DNA of 64,000 nt, taken from assembly GCA_945643635.1 (NCBI GenBank), contig CALZFC010000075.1:763501-827500 (forward strand), read 5' to 3'. Made by a program: the position numbers and the translations under genes. Under the pieces are notes generated by a model. It had not been told where the DNA came from. It saw nothing but the letters and a program-made list of their open reading frames with translations, and made no database searches. This stretch comes from Allodiplogaster sudhausi. Taxonomy: Eukaryota; Nematoda; Chromadorea; Rhabditida; Diplogasteridae. Positions 37,663 to 48,790 of the stretch are shown here, piece after piece (the first letter of the stretch is position 1; every line of letters begins with the position of its first letter).

Positions 37663-39017
37663 CAACTGGCATTTTCATCCTAGTCCATGTCGCCTCATCT
37701 CGATAAATGTTTTGGTTCAAATAATGAGAAATAGTATGCACTAAATAATTTGCCAACTATGGGAACAGATCAATACTTTAACATTTTTATTTATTTATTT
37801 ATTTATTCATCGTGAATATGAGAAGACTTGAAATGTTTTCTCGATTGCGAGACGAAAGGGATCAGATGATAATAATGAAAAAATTAAATACTCTGAATCG
37901 TGAAAAATGAGTACGAGGCATAGGGAAACTGGGAGAAAATGGAAGGGCAGGTCAGAGTCATCTATGTAGCCTAGTTCGTGGAAATAATAATGCGAACCAC
38001 GGCGACAAACCGCTTGCCAATACGAGGATCAATATGTCATGGAGTGCAGACGACGCCATCGGAAAATAGCAGGGCAGAGGCAACGCCCAAGAACTTTAAT
38101 GGAAGGAGGGTATCATTTTATGAATTACTACGCCTTTTTCACTGGAATGCGACTTCACCAAGCAAGATTGAGTTGTTGGGTTGAAAGAGAAACAGCTGAC
38201 AATATGAATAGCAGTGAGTGCCATAGATGGCTTTGATATAATGGAGATTATTCAATACAATTAGAGGCATAATAAGTAACTGAAGCAAAATATGACAAAT
38301 AGTGGCATATTATTACCACCATCAAACTTTCTCAAAAATCACTTCCAAGACTGTTATCGGATGTTATAGAAAGTATCGCTTAGTCAGCCTTTGCTAGCTT
38401 TACAATTCGGCAGAGAATTAAATATGGATAGTAGATATAGAACAGTCACGGCTCCGAGAAGAAAATGCGACGCTATGGCCATAGGGTCGATGGTTGGGAG
38501 TCCCACAAGAAGAGCGAAGGTTCTGTCTCCCCCAACACTCTTGCTCTTCTGTCATCCTGCAGGAAGGATCCTCCACCCGAGTTCTTCAACGACTGACAGC
38601 GAATCGGGCAAAGACAAGAGAGAGTCACCCCCCGAAAATAAAGAGAAAAAGGAGGACTCACCACCGAAAAAGTAGTAGTCGAAGGGAATATATGAAATTA
38701 AAGAATAAAGTAAATGATGAATCCCTTATAAAACATTACTTAAAAAGATCAAGTAGATTTGATCGCAGCAAAGTTTCGCAATATGTGTTCAATTTACCAC
38801 TTCACGTCATACATATGCGTCTATGCTCCTTGAAGGGGTTTGTAGGGAAAAGAAACAAAGCGATGTTATGTTGCAAGTAAACTCGGGCAGTTAAAGTATG
38901 CATGTATGCCAATTTTGTAAGTATGTCATATCGGCAGCTTTAGGCGTCATTATAAACTTACTCCATAACAATATGCTTCTTTATTCTCATAATCAGACAA
39001 ACACGAGCCATCTACTG
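37663..39017. other. Intergenic, one candidate terminal exon
   Basis: Mostly unassigned. A plus-strand candidate last exon lies at 38563-38675: a good acceptor (TCTTCTGTCATCCTGCAG), then RILHPSSSTTDSESGKD and a Lys/Glu/Pro-rich tail ending SPPKK and TAG. No upstream partner was recognised. Confidence 0.35.
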
Positions 39018-40872
39018 CTACTTCTCCTTGTTGAGGTTAAACCAGATTTGGTTGTTTGAAAGCCCATTGAAGGCTATCCCGATCTGCGCTTCCTTCGGGT
39101 TCGCGTATTGAGGTACTGCCGAATCCGGTACCGTGCTCACAGTGGCAAGTGTTCCGTTTGCAAAGACGAGCCTAGAAGGGCCAGAAGTGCGTAGTCCGTT
39201 TACTGCCGATGGAGGGGTGGTTTGGCTGACTCCGATAGCTCCCGAGGGAGGAGTGGTCTGGCTGACTCCGATAGCTCCCGAGGGTGGGGTGGTCTGGCTG
39301 ACTCCGTTAGCTGCCGAGGGAGGGGTTGTCTGGCTGACTCCGATAGCTCCCGATAGTTTAGTGGTCTGGCTGACTCCGTTAGCTGCCGAGGGAGGGGTGG
39401 TCTGGCAGACTCCGATAGCCCCCGAGGGTGGGGGGGTCTGGCTGACTCCGTTAGCTGAAGAGGGAGGAGTGGTCTGGCTGACTCCGATAGCCCCCGAGGG
39501 TGGGATGGTCTGGCTGACTCCGTTAGCTGCCGAGGGAGAAGTGGTCTGGCTAACTCCGTTTACTGCCGATGGAGGGGTAGTTTGGCTGACTCCGTTTGCC
39601 GAGGGAGGAGAGGTCTGGCTGACTCCGTTAGCTGAAGAGGGAGGGGTGGTCTGGCTGACTCCGTTAGCTGAAGAGGGAGCGGTGGTCTGGCTGACTCCGA
39701 TAGCTCCCGAGGGTGGGGTGGTCTGGCTGACTCCGCTAGCTGAAGAGGGAGGGGTGGTCTGGCTGACTCCGATAGCCCCCGAGGGTGGTGTGGTCTGGCT
39801 GACTCCGTTAGCTGCCGAGGGAGGGGTGGTCTGGCTGACTCCGATAGCTCCCGAGGGTGGAGTGGTCTGGCTGACTCCGTTAGCTGCCGAGGGAGGGGTG
39901 GTCTGGCTGACTCCGATAGCTCCCGAGAGTTTAGTGGTCTGGCTGACTCCGTTAGCTGCCGAGGGAGGGGTGGTCTGGCTGACTCCGTTAGCTGCCGAGG
40001 GAGGGGTGGTCTGGCTGACTCCGTTAGCTGCCGAGGGAGGGGTGGTCTGGCTGACTCCGATAGCTCCCGAGGGTGGAGTGGTCTGGCTGACTCCGTTAGC
40101 TGAAGAGGGAGAGGTGGTCTGGCTGACTCCGATAGCCCCCGAGGGTGGTGTGGTCTGGCTGGCTCCGTTAGCTGCCGAGGGAGGGGTGGTCTGGCTGACT
40201 CCGATAGCTCCCGAGGGTGGAGTGGTCTGGCTGACTCCGTTAGCTGCCGAGGGAGGGGTGGTCTGGCTGACTCCGATAGCTCCCGAGAGTTTAGTGGTCT
40301 GGCTGACTCCGTTAGCTGCCGAGGGAGGGGTGGTCTGGCTGACTCCGTTAGCTGCCGAGGGAGGGGTGGTCTGGCTAACTCCGTTTACTGCCGATGGAGG
40401 GGTGGTTTGGCTGACTCCGTTTGCCGAGGGAGGAGAGGTCTGGCTGACTCCGTTAGCTGCCGAGGGAGTGGTGGTTTGGCTGACTCCGTTAGCCGAGGGA
40501 GGGGAGGTCTGGCTGACTCCGTTGGCTGCGTTGTCCTCATTCTTGGAAACCTTCAAGTATGATTATATATATATGAGCTTTTTAAATAAGTATCTTGCAT
40601 AAATACGGTGCAATATCTTCAATATCTCCAGGAAAAAAACCTACCGGCTCTTGGATGAGTTCCTCGAGGATGACTTCGGAAGCATGCAGCAAACCAAGAG
40701 CCGTTGCTGCTCGGTCGCGAATGCTGGCCGCGTTGGCCATTGAGAGGAAGGCGAAAACGATGAAAATTCTGGAAATAAATATATGTAAGTAAATATTATT
40801 TAATTATTAAATACTTACACCCCGAAATAATGTTTGCAGATGTTCAATACTAAAGGACTTTATGTACCTCAT
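39018..40872 (-). CDS. Secreted 12-residue-repeat protein, copy 3 (largest)
   Basis: Exons 40868-40872 (ATGAG), 40645-40768 and 39018-40550, all in phase, about 553 residues. Signal peptide MRIFIVFAFLSMANA, then SIRDRAATALGLLHASEV and ILEELIQEP, then about 38 repeats of 12 residues (some 11). Unit types are SAANGVSQTTPP, SGAIGVSQTTPP, a KLSGAIGVSQTT variant and an 11-residue SANGVSQTSPP, partly in alternating order. The C-terminal module ends FNGLSNNQIWFNLNKEK. The complementary strand is also open for 489 codons, only because the unit is a multiple of three. Likely an O-glycosylated secreted or surface protein; function unknown. Confidence 0.78.
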
Positions 40873-42372
40873 GGCGGAGTTGAAGTCGAGGTCGTGGAGA
40901 TGTCGTTGGGTGCCTGATGGTTTCTTTAGCTCCTTATATACAGTTGTCGACTGTCATCTCGCATTGATCAGGGTTCCATTTTAGCCAACTGACGATAAGA
41001 GCAAGGCGTTGGCCGCTACCGTAACACTCATTCTCTTTCTTTCTCTGGAGATATTCTCTCTATTGTTCTCCCTCCAATTATCATTCCGTTTCGGTGGGCG
41101 ATTCCTCCCTCTCATCGTCACTTTGATAAGTCACGTTAGAACCGTGGCAGATGGTTGACGCAGTAATTTGTCTTCCGATTATTGTGATTCCCTGCCACTC
41201 CCTGATAGCAGCTACTCTTATCAAAATGTGCCCTATTCCTTCCGTCCAAACAGACATAAATCATCACTTCGCCGCCTCTTGAATGTGCTCGTAAAGGGCA
41301 TCCAGGTTTGAGGCACTCCTCGTTCAAGAGAACCAGCTTGCGCTTTCAGATCAGCAACCCTAAACATCTATATGAACAACTCTGTAACCGGCTGATTTTC
41401 CAGATTTTTAATTGAAAGAGTTTTTTATCTTTAAAAACATCTTAATCCCCTCTCTTTCCCTCTCATTCTCATCTCTTCTCACTCTTTGAGAATCTTTTCC
41501 AATGTTTCTTGAAGATGAACCAACTTGCATGCATGATTGTGTTTTGAAGAAATTACCAATCTTTATGTCTTTAATCTTTCATAGGAACATTGACATGTTC
41601 AGCAAAATCGAATCAGCAAATGTTGATTTAGAAATTTCTATTTTCTCCCACGAAAGCAGAGAATATAAGGGTTGTTGAGTGATACTGTATGAATTGAGCG
41701 TCATTTCTTTCCGGTCGCTCACTCCACTGTGGCCGACCTTTCTGAACGCGCCTGTTATCTTGATGCCAGCTTGCATATCGTGTCAGAGCAAGAGCATCTG
41801 GCTGGCCCTCCTTCTTGCTTTTTTCTTATCTCGTACCGAGTACAATTGGAGTGCCTGATCTTCTGTGCATGAGTTTTCATTGATTTTCAGGACGTTGTGA
41901 CGAAGTTCGCCCACTCCCCCCTGGTCCCGCCACACAATCGATCGCCTTTCATGTTCTTCTTAGATGCTGCTTCTGTAGAAGTCATGGGCTCGCCAGGATG
42001 AGAAGGCCAATGTCTGCGACCATTCGTCAGATTCACGCAGGAAAAGAATCTTCGAAATCCTGGATCAATCGACTATTTATTAAACCTGATTTCTTAAAAA
42101 GGTAGAAAAAGGTGAGTGAGATTCAAATATGCTAGTATTCTAATTACAACAAAAGCTTTTTGCTAACAATACTACTTGACTCACAAAAGAGTGAGCGATG
42201 AGAGAGAAGATTCACGTAGAAATAATTACAACAACCAATTACAACATGTATGAAAATGACTATCTCAACAGCAATAATTCTAATTATTCTTGCCGCTTGA
42301 TTTTCAAAATGTATGTGCATTGTTAGAACCAATTCAACGCTAAATCGATGAATACCTAAGCGCAGTTGTGAA
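40873..42372. promoter_or_regulatory. Shared divergent promoter region, block B
   Basis: Counterpart of 30731-32194. It has TGATAAG at about 41123 and CTTATCA at about 41217, in the same arrangement as blocks A and copy 1. It should serve both repeat-protein copy 3 and transporter copy B. Confidence 0.45.
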
Positions 42373-45300
42373 ATGAGAATGAACAGTCATTTCTCCTTTC
42401 GTCAGGGCCGCGGAATGGTCGATACTCTGAGCGCTTCTCTCGCGTTCGGCGAAAAGATTGCCACCATCGCAGTTCAGGACGTTTTCTGCAATTGCGTAGC
42501 TCGCTTTTACTTACCGAAATATATGAAGGGAATGGTTCGCACGTGTTTCCTAACATAAGTGAAAGATATCGCCGAAAATATTTGCAGTCCAAATCATGGC
42601 AGATTCAAGAAATGAAGAGTTTATCCCAATGCCCCGTATTTTGAGCTGGCTTTTAATGAGTGGTCTTTTTTGAATAGCTAATGAGTAAAAATTATGTATA
42701 ATAAGGCTCGACATGTCGCTGATGAAAATTATTTGTTTTTTTTTCGCGTAATATGTTTAATTAGTTATTAAGACTGGGCATGAAATGCAAACGAGTCTTA
42801 TCGTCTCTTTCTGCCTTTTGTTCAGTTTTATTCCTTCTATCGTCGCTTACAGGACAGTTTCTCGAGAGATTTATTGTATTATTTTTTTTACTTTAATAGT
42901 TAAGTATTTTTCAGAAAACTTTTTTAAAAGATATATTTGATAATTAATTAAATACTTTTTTTATTAATTCAGAGAACGTCGCAAAGTGATTCGGACCCTT
43001 CTGAATCTCGTGCTCTACCTCTCCAAGTACTTCTATCTCAGTGGCACTTCCATTCAGAAAGCCCTCTTTCTTGGTGTCGTCTTTTCGTCTTGTGTGGTTT
43101 GTCGCCAAATTCCACAACCCTCATTCCTTGAAAATTCCTGCATATTTCAGCAAATTTTCATGCATATCATCTAGTTATTGAATAATTAATGGCATATTTT
43201 TAGACTTTAGAGAGATGCTTTAAATTTACATTTGATACCGCTTTTGTTTCTTCAGGCACAGTATTCGCTTTGCATGGTTGTACTGGTCGAGCTCATTCCG
43301 AGGAATGTCGTGTAAGAATGTTTGAGTAAATACATTTTTGGCCTTTAGCAATTTTTTTTAATTAATTAAGAAATCGTACAGATTAAAATACTTCAACGAA
43401 GTGAATTTCTTGGCCACGTAGATTGGCACCACGAACATTATTCTAACTTCCAGCCATTTTAATTTTAAAAAATGACTGGCCATAAAGTATTTAATAGCAA
43501 CATTCAACCACATTCACCCAAATAGTAAATCGGAATGCATAAAGAAGGCGTAGTAATACATTCGTAGATAGAGCAGTCCTGACGGGAGCCTTTCCTCTTT
43601 ATCTTTAGTATGTTACTTGTTGCTGCGCAATTACACGGTATAAAAACAGGCGACAGTCTCTTCTTCTCCCTTCTGTACTTTCTGGAGTGGTTAGGATATT
43701 TTTCTGTTTGAAAAATTCCATTTGGTTTTTTTCTGGGCAGAAAATCAACTTTCTTACGAGATCAAATGGGTGGCGTCTGTGCAGGAAGGATCTCGACCTA
43801 ATCCTGGCTGCCCTCTCACTTCTTGCGCTGCTGCTGACTTTGTAAGTTTTCATTTTATTGCACGTAAAAAATTAGTTTATATTAAAATAAAATGTCAAAA
43901 AAATTTTACGAAAATAAAAACCATTTCCAAGATTCGCCACCAAATCACCGTCCACCATGCTGCTGCATCATGACCACGATGGGCTAAAGAAAGTCTTCAT
44001 GGATAGCTTGCCAGACGACGATGGTGCACATTGTTCTTTGAACTTTGACCTTTTATCTTTAATGCTTTATGCTTTAAAATAGTAGAATAAAAACTCGTTG
44101 ATAAGCTCGCAAGTCGGAGCTCGCGGACCAAATGGTTGACACCATCGAATTCCGCGACGACGACTACAAAGGCACCATTTGGGATTATTTGTTCAAGGTG
44201 TTACATCCCATACCCATATATCATAAGCTCTGAAATCGAAAAAAAGCACTTTTCGTGTTAACTACGCATACGAAATTTAATTGTGCACTATTTTAGAATT
44301 TGACGATTTTATTGAAGTTGTGATAGGTTTTAAAAACGGTATTATAAGCATAAAAAAGGATTACGTTTCTTCTCAATTTACACCTTTGTTTAGATGAAAA
44401 AATCGCCGCTTGTTCTTCTCCGTGTTCATCATCACGCTTAACGGGCAAGTTTTCCATTCCTCCAAAAAATCTAAATTAAATGAACTTAACTTAAATTTTA
44501 CTTTAAGTTAAATTTAAAGTATAATTAAAGTTTTATTTCGATTTTTGAACACTATCTAATTGTAGGATAAGGACAGGAAGAACCTTAATCAAAATTATCA
44601 AAAAAATTGTTTAAAAAAATCTTTTTAGTGTTTCTTGCTACGTTTATTTCACTGCGACAGCGAGTAGCATTCACGAGTTCGCCATTGGCGTCCCTGAGGT
44701 CTTGTTTCAATCTAAAGAGAAAATACTGTAAAACTCTAAACTGGTGATGGCCACTGAATGAATCAATTTTTTCTTCTGTCAGAATTACATCGTTCGAGGA
44801 CTTGGACAATCGATGGCGCTTTTCATCGTCTATTCGCTGAATTCATCTCGGTAGGCATACTTTAGGAATTTCCTCTTGACGAATTCCCTCGAGTAACATA
44901 ACACAAACATATGACGCGATTTGCGAGAGAATCGAAATGGCCGGGGACCCGGCCAAAATCAACCAGCTTAGATTTTCTTTAAAAGTTCTTTATAGGTGTT
45001 TTCTGATATGAGGAATCGATTGGAAGTGGTCTAAGGATCGGAAAATGCCGTTTTCGTTAGCTATGAAAGCTTGAAATATGGGGCTCGCCGCGCAGGTAGG
45101 CGAGTTGGATACACGTCTGGGATTACTGCGCCGCGCTTTGTTGTGATATATAAACGAAAATTTAACTCTCAATAGCAAAGATATTGTTTTAAATAATAGA
45201 ACAAGAAAAGTTGAAATTTTTTAATAGACGTTGTAGTTTGAGATGGCGCAGACAACTTATTGTTCATTTTACCAGAACCGAACCAACATTGTTGTATAGA

Positions 45301-47141
45301 GCATGAAAAGAGCTTTCGAATACACTATAGGATTTAGAAAACCAAGGAAGTCTTTGATGTTTCCTGACCGATTATTTCGGCGGGGCTGTACAAATCAGCA
45401 CGTCCGCGGATTAAAAAAGGTACTTAAAAATCTTTTCACACGTCCCAACACAAACATGAAGAAAGAGCGTGAAATTTGCTATAAGTTGTCCTCTTTGATT
45501 AGAAATAAAAAAATTTACGAGTTTCTGTTATAAGTCAAAAGAATAGGGCATCTGCTTGCGACAATTATTCAAGGAAAGGCGCGATAAAAAAATAGGAATA
45601 TACTAATTTGAATAACCTAAAAAAATTATTATTGGGCGGAACGCTGGTGGCACTACCGGCATTAATTTTATGGCTGATAACAAAAATCGTAGATTTGAAC
45701 CTTTATTGAAAGGGGTTCAGCTTATGGCAAATTTCACGCTCTTTCTTATGATTTATTTCTCGAATTGCGGAGATGATTTGGAATGGCTGATTTGAACTGC
45801 ACCGCCGAAATAATCGATCAGGAAACATCAAAGACTTCCTAGGTTTTCTAAATCCTATAGTGCATTCGAAAGCCCTTTTTATGCTCAATACAACTATGTA
45901 GGTTTGGTTCTGGTGAAATGAGAAATAAGTTGTCTGCGCCATCTCAAACTTCAACGTCTATAAAAACTTAAGAGTTATAAATTTTCAGCTTTTTCTTTTT
46001 TTATTGTTTAGAGCAATATTTTGGCTATTGAGAGTTAAATTTTCGTTTATATATCTCGACAAAGCGCGGCGCAGTGATCCCAGACGTGCATCTAACTCGC
46101 CTACCTGCGCGGCGACCCCCATATTTCAAGCCTTCATAGCTAACGAAAACGGCATTTTCCGATCCTTAGACCACTTCCAATCGATTCCTCTTATCAGAAA
46201 ACACCTATGAAGAACTTTTAAAGAAAATCTAAGCCGGTCGATTTTGGTCGGGTCCCCGGGAACTAAGCTTCTCTTTGATTCTCTCGCAAATCGCGTCATA
46301 TGTACATCTAATCTAGCCAAGACATAATTTTTGAATCAAAATGTCACTCTTAATATGTTTCAATCGACAAATAAATATATTTTGCAGTGTCGGCCGTCGT
46401 CCTTTCCTGGCGATCGTCTCCTTGACCCTGCTGCTCGGCCTCGCAGCCGCCTTCTTCGTGAGCATTCAGCGGAGAGCTGCGACTTGTCTCGCCCATTTGG
46501 CGAGTTTTGTTTTGTAATAAAAAATAAAAATTACTTTCACTTTTTAATACAAAATATGGTTTAGAACAAAGATAAAAACTCACGCAATAATAGAAAAGAA
46601 CTAACGTGTTTCCAGACCTCGTCTTCTACAGCCTCGCACTCATTATTCTCCAGTCCATCGGCTTCACGCTCTCTGTGCTCCTTCTCACCACTGCACTCAC
46701 GAGTATGCCGATCGTCGTACGGTAGTTGGCGCAAAATTATTGACATCATTTTTTTTTACAAAAATTTGATTAATACTAATTGTAAATCAATATTTAGTAA
46801 CTGATAGAGGTTTCTCTCTTTCAGCGCTCCGATGGTCACCTTTATGATAGCCACTGCATCGTATGCCTCCATGATCTTTCCGTACTTCTTCAGCACTTAC
46901 AAGGTTTTAATATATACATTAATGACTACATACATAGTTCTGCGTTTACAAGTTATATTTTCTTCTTCAAAGTGCGTCATTTTGAAGGATTCTATATATA
47001 TGTACATATATAAATATATTCCCTTTTCAGAACGGTGACGACTTCTGCGCCTTTTTGGCGGTGTCTACGTTGTTGATGGCTCTCGGCTCGCTCCATCTCC
47101 GCCACTTGAAAGGCGATGAAAGCGAGGGCGAAGTAGCCTAA
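42373..47141 (+). CDS. MFS transporter (SLC22/SLC2-like), copy B
   Basis: Exons 42373-42534, 42773-42852, 42973-~43075, 43264-43313, 43609-43689, 43784-43841, 43932-44023, 44106-44197, 44394-44444, 44629-44698, 44783-44850, 46387-46503, 46616-46721, 46825-46903, 47031-47141. Landmarks: ERRKVIRTLL, YSLCMVVLVELIPRN, WKDLDLILAALSLLALLLTL, KSPSTMLLHHD, GRRPFLAIVSLTLLLG, SMPIVVR, and the C-terminus HLRHLKGDESEGEVA. The segment-1 exon of copy A has no clear counterpart. Two apparent lesions: the donor after VAYR reads AG/GACAGT where copy A has AG/GTTTAT, and one extra A near 44396 shifts the frame of the exon at 44394. It may be a pseudogene unless these are sequence errors. Confidence 0.58.
44913..46297. 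mobile_element. Fold-back element in intron of transporter B
   Basis: The ends GACGCGATTTGCGAGAGAAT and its complement (to 46297) begin arms of about 570 bp that stay complementary to roughly 45485 and 45720, around a 230-bp spacer. Flanks share ATAT. The same intron in copy A (36356-36550) is about 200 bp and lacks it. Both arms contain parallel open frames (RKSLMFPDRLFRR; FQAFIANENGIFRSLDHF) that differ by mixed substitutions, so coding is not supported. Confidence 0.8.
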
Positions 47142-47377
47142 TTGTAAGGCATAAGAGCGGGCATTATTCATCGTAGTCCATTTTCTCTGATTAGAAGATC
47201 CCAATAAACGGTTTGGTTTAAGTAAATAATTAGAATATGTTTTATATATACACATACTCATCTTACCGTAGGCACTATGCAAATATCAATTCGAACAAAT
47301 AGCAGCGTGTACATATGTATGAAAGATGGCCAAATGAGGTAACAAATCATACTTCATTAACATGAAGGGGGATATGT

Positions 47378-47898
47378 TTACGAGAAGGCGATTGGTCTAA
47401 GTGGAGGAATTGGTTGTTTGTGAATGTGGCGGCTGCTCAAGACGACCTCCACTCCATGGCTGCCATACTTGCGGTCTCCGCCATCAACGATGTTATAGAC
47501 TTGCTGGAAAGACATGATAAGGAAGAGAAGGTGGCATTGAGAGAAGAATTCTCACTTTTCATAAGTCTGTACTGATAGCATGGCGCGGTATTACACTTGT
47601 TTGAATATGTTGTCGCATCTTTGAATGATTTATGAAAATGAATAAATAAAACAAGTTCTGACGTGCGGTGGGGTGAGGAGGGCGATTCGTTTCATGGCCT
47701 CAAGCTGTGCGCTCTCCTCGCCCGCTGCCAGCAGCCGCCCCTCTTGCCCATGCCATCCGAGATGTCCAACGTGGCTGTAACGATCTTCTTTTAAAAGAGA
47801 GCGATCACCGAAAAATTATGAGAGATTTCAAATTCTCTTCGCACTCTAATTATTTAAATGCAGCGTGCTTATGCGAGCTTCGAAATCGCACAAGCGAG

Positions 47899-47933
<35 letters not shown>

Positions 47934-48005
47934 TCCCACGGCAGACGAGAGGCAATTAGAACAAACATTAAATATTTTCGGTGACAGTTCTCCTTTAAAG
48001 GCGAT

Positions 48006-48053
<48 letters not shown>

Positions 48054-48739
48054 GGAGCGAACAATGATCAGAGAGTCAGAGAAGAAATAACGACGTAAAA
48101 TCACACTCCTTTAAAAATGCGAACGTACACAAAGTTGCTCGGACGAGAGATGACGAGAGGGCGACGCCTCTCCTCAAGTTTGCGACTTGTGCTGGCAGTC
48201 GCTCTCTCCACACTCTTCCTCTTCACATCGGCAAGATCCGCAAGTGTGTTCAGTTGATAATAACGAGCCTGCTATGGCCAACAATTCATTTGCGTTCTTC
48301 GTCTTCTCTCTCTCTCTCTCTATACGCTCTTTCTACCGTTCTTCTCTCCATACCCTTTCATTTTTCCTTTCTTTTCCTCACCATTCTTTTTCTCGTTCAC
48401 ACCTCGTGACTAATCTTCTCCAGGACATAGCTATCTGATGGAAGTGGAATACTTTTGCCATCTCGTAGAAAGCTGAGAATGATAGGAAACACAGAGGAGT
48501 CTCGGTCGAGGAATATGTAGCATTTCTTAACGAGAAAAAAAATCGTTTGCTTATTTAAATTTATTTATTTATTCATAAATCAATTATAATGACTTGAGAT
48601 AAGAAAAAATTCTAACATCTCCAGAAGATGCGGCAGATTCAGCATGAACGAGCTGAGCAAGGCGACTACCTTCGATCGCGGTCAGCGTTGTCCTTGTGGT
48701 CTTGAAGAGAACCCCTTCTACATCCACCACCACTTGCAT
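47378..48739 (-). CDS. KCTD-like BTB/POZ (T1-type) protein
   Basis: KCTD proteins form BTB pentamers and often act as adaptors for CUL3 ubiquitin ligases or as channel and receptor partners. Five exons all join in phase: 48617-48739, 48403-48525, 48105-48268, 47663-47774 and 47378-47503, about 215 residues. The BTB fold is clear: VVVDVEGVLFKTTRTTL and GSRLAQLVHAE, then YIFLDRDSSVFPIILSFLRD, then EARYYQLNTLADL. The C-terminal half (about 110 residues) contains VYNIVDGGDRKYGSHGVEVV and ends LRPIAFS. The ATG at 48739 is used because the frame upstream offers only a GTG. GA tracts lie in two introns. The subfamily was not determined. Confidence 0.85.
47895..48060. repeat. (GA)n tracts in a KCTD-like intron
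   Basis: GA runs at 47902-47930 and 48011-48052, marking the return of GA microsatellites after about 26 kb almost without them. Confidence 0.85.
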
Positions 48740-48790
48740 GCCTTTTTCTCTCTCACCTTCGCAGACTCTCCAATCGAGCACAAATCCCAC

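Noticed and set aside
39133..40602. 489-codon plus-strand open frame with WLTPLAAEGGVV-type repeats
   Set aside because: It is the antisense of repeat-protein copy 3. The 36-bp unit keeps all frames open; only the minus strand has a signal peptide, phase-matched exons and a conserved C-terminus.
24135..41327. Shared short minus-strand frames upstream of the three repeat-protein copies (CCYQGGAGxHN)
   Set aside because: Frames differ by indels among copies and lie in duplicated promoter DNA; similarity is explained by duplication.
44990..46210. Matching open frames in the two arms of the fold-back element as a gene family
   Set aside because: Differences between arms are spread over all codon positions and there are no exon or start signals; best seen as transposon relics.
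48150..48257. Plus-strand 35-codon frame with a signal-peptide-like start (MTRGRRLSSSLRLVLAV)
   Set aside because: Overlaps antisense to a KCTD exon (EARYYQLNTLADL) that joins its neighbours in phase.
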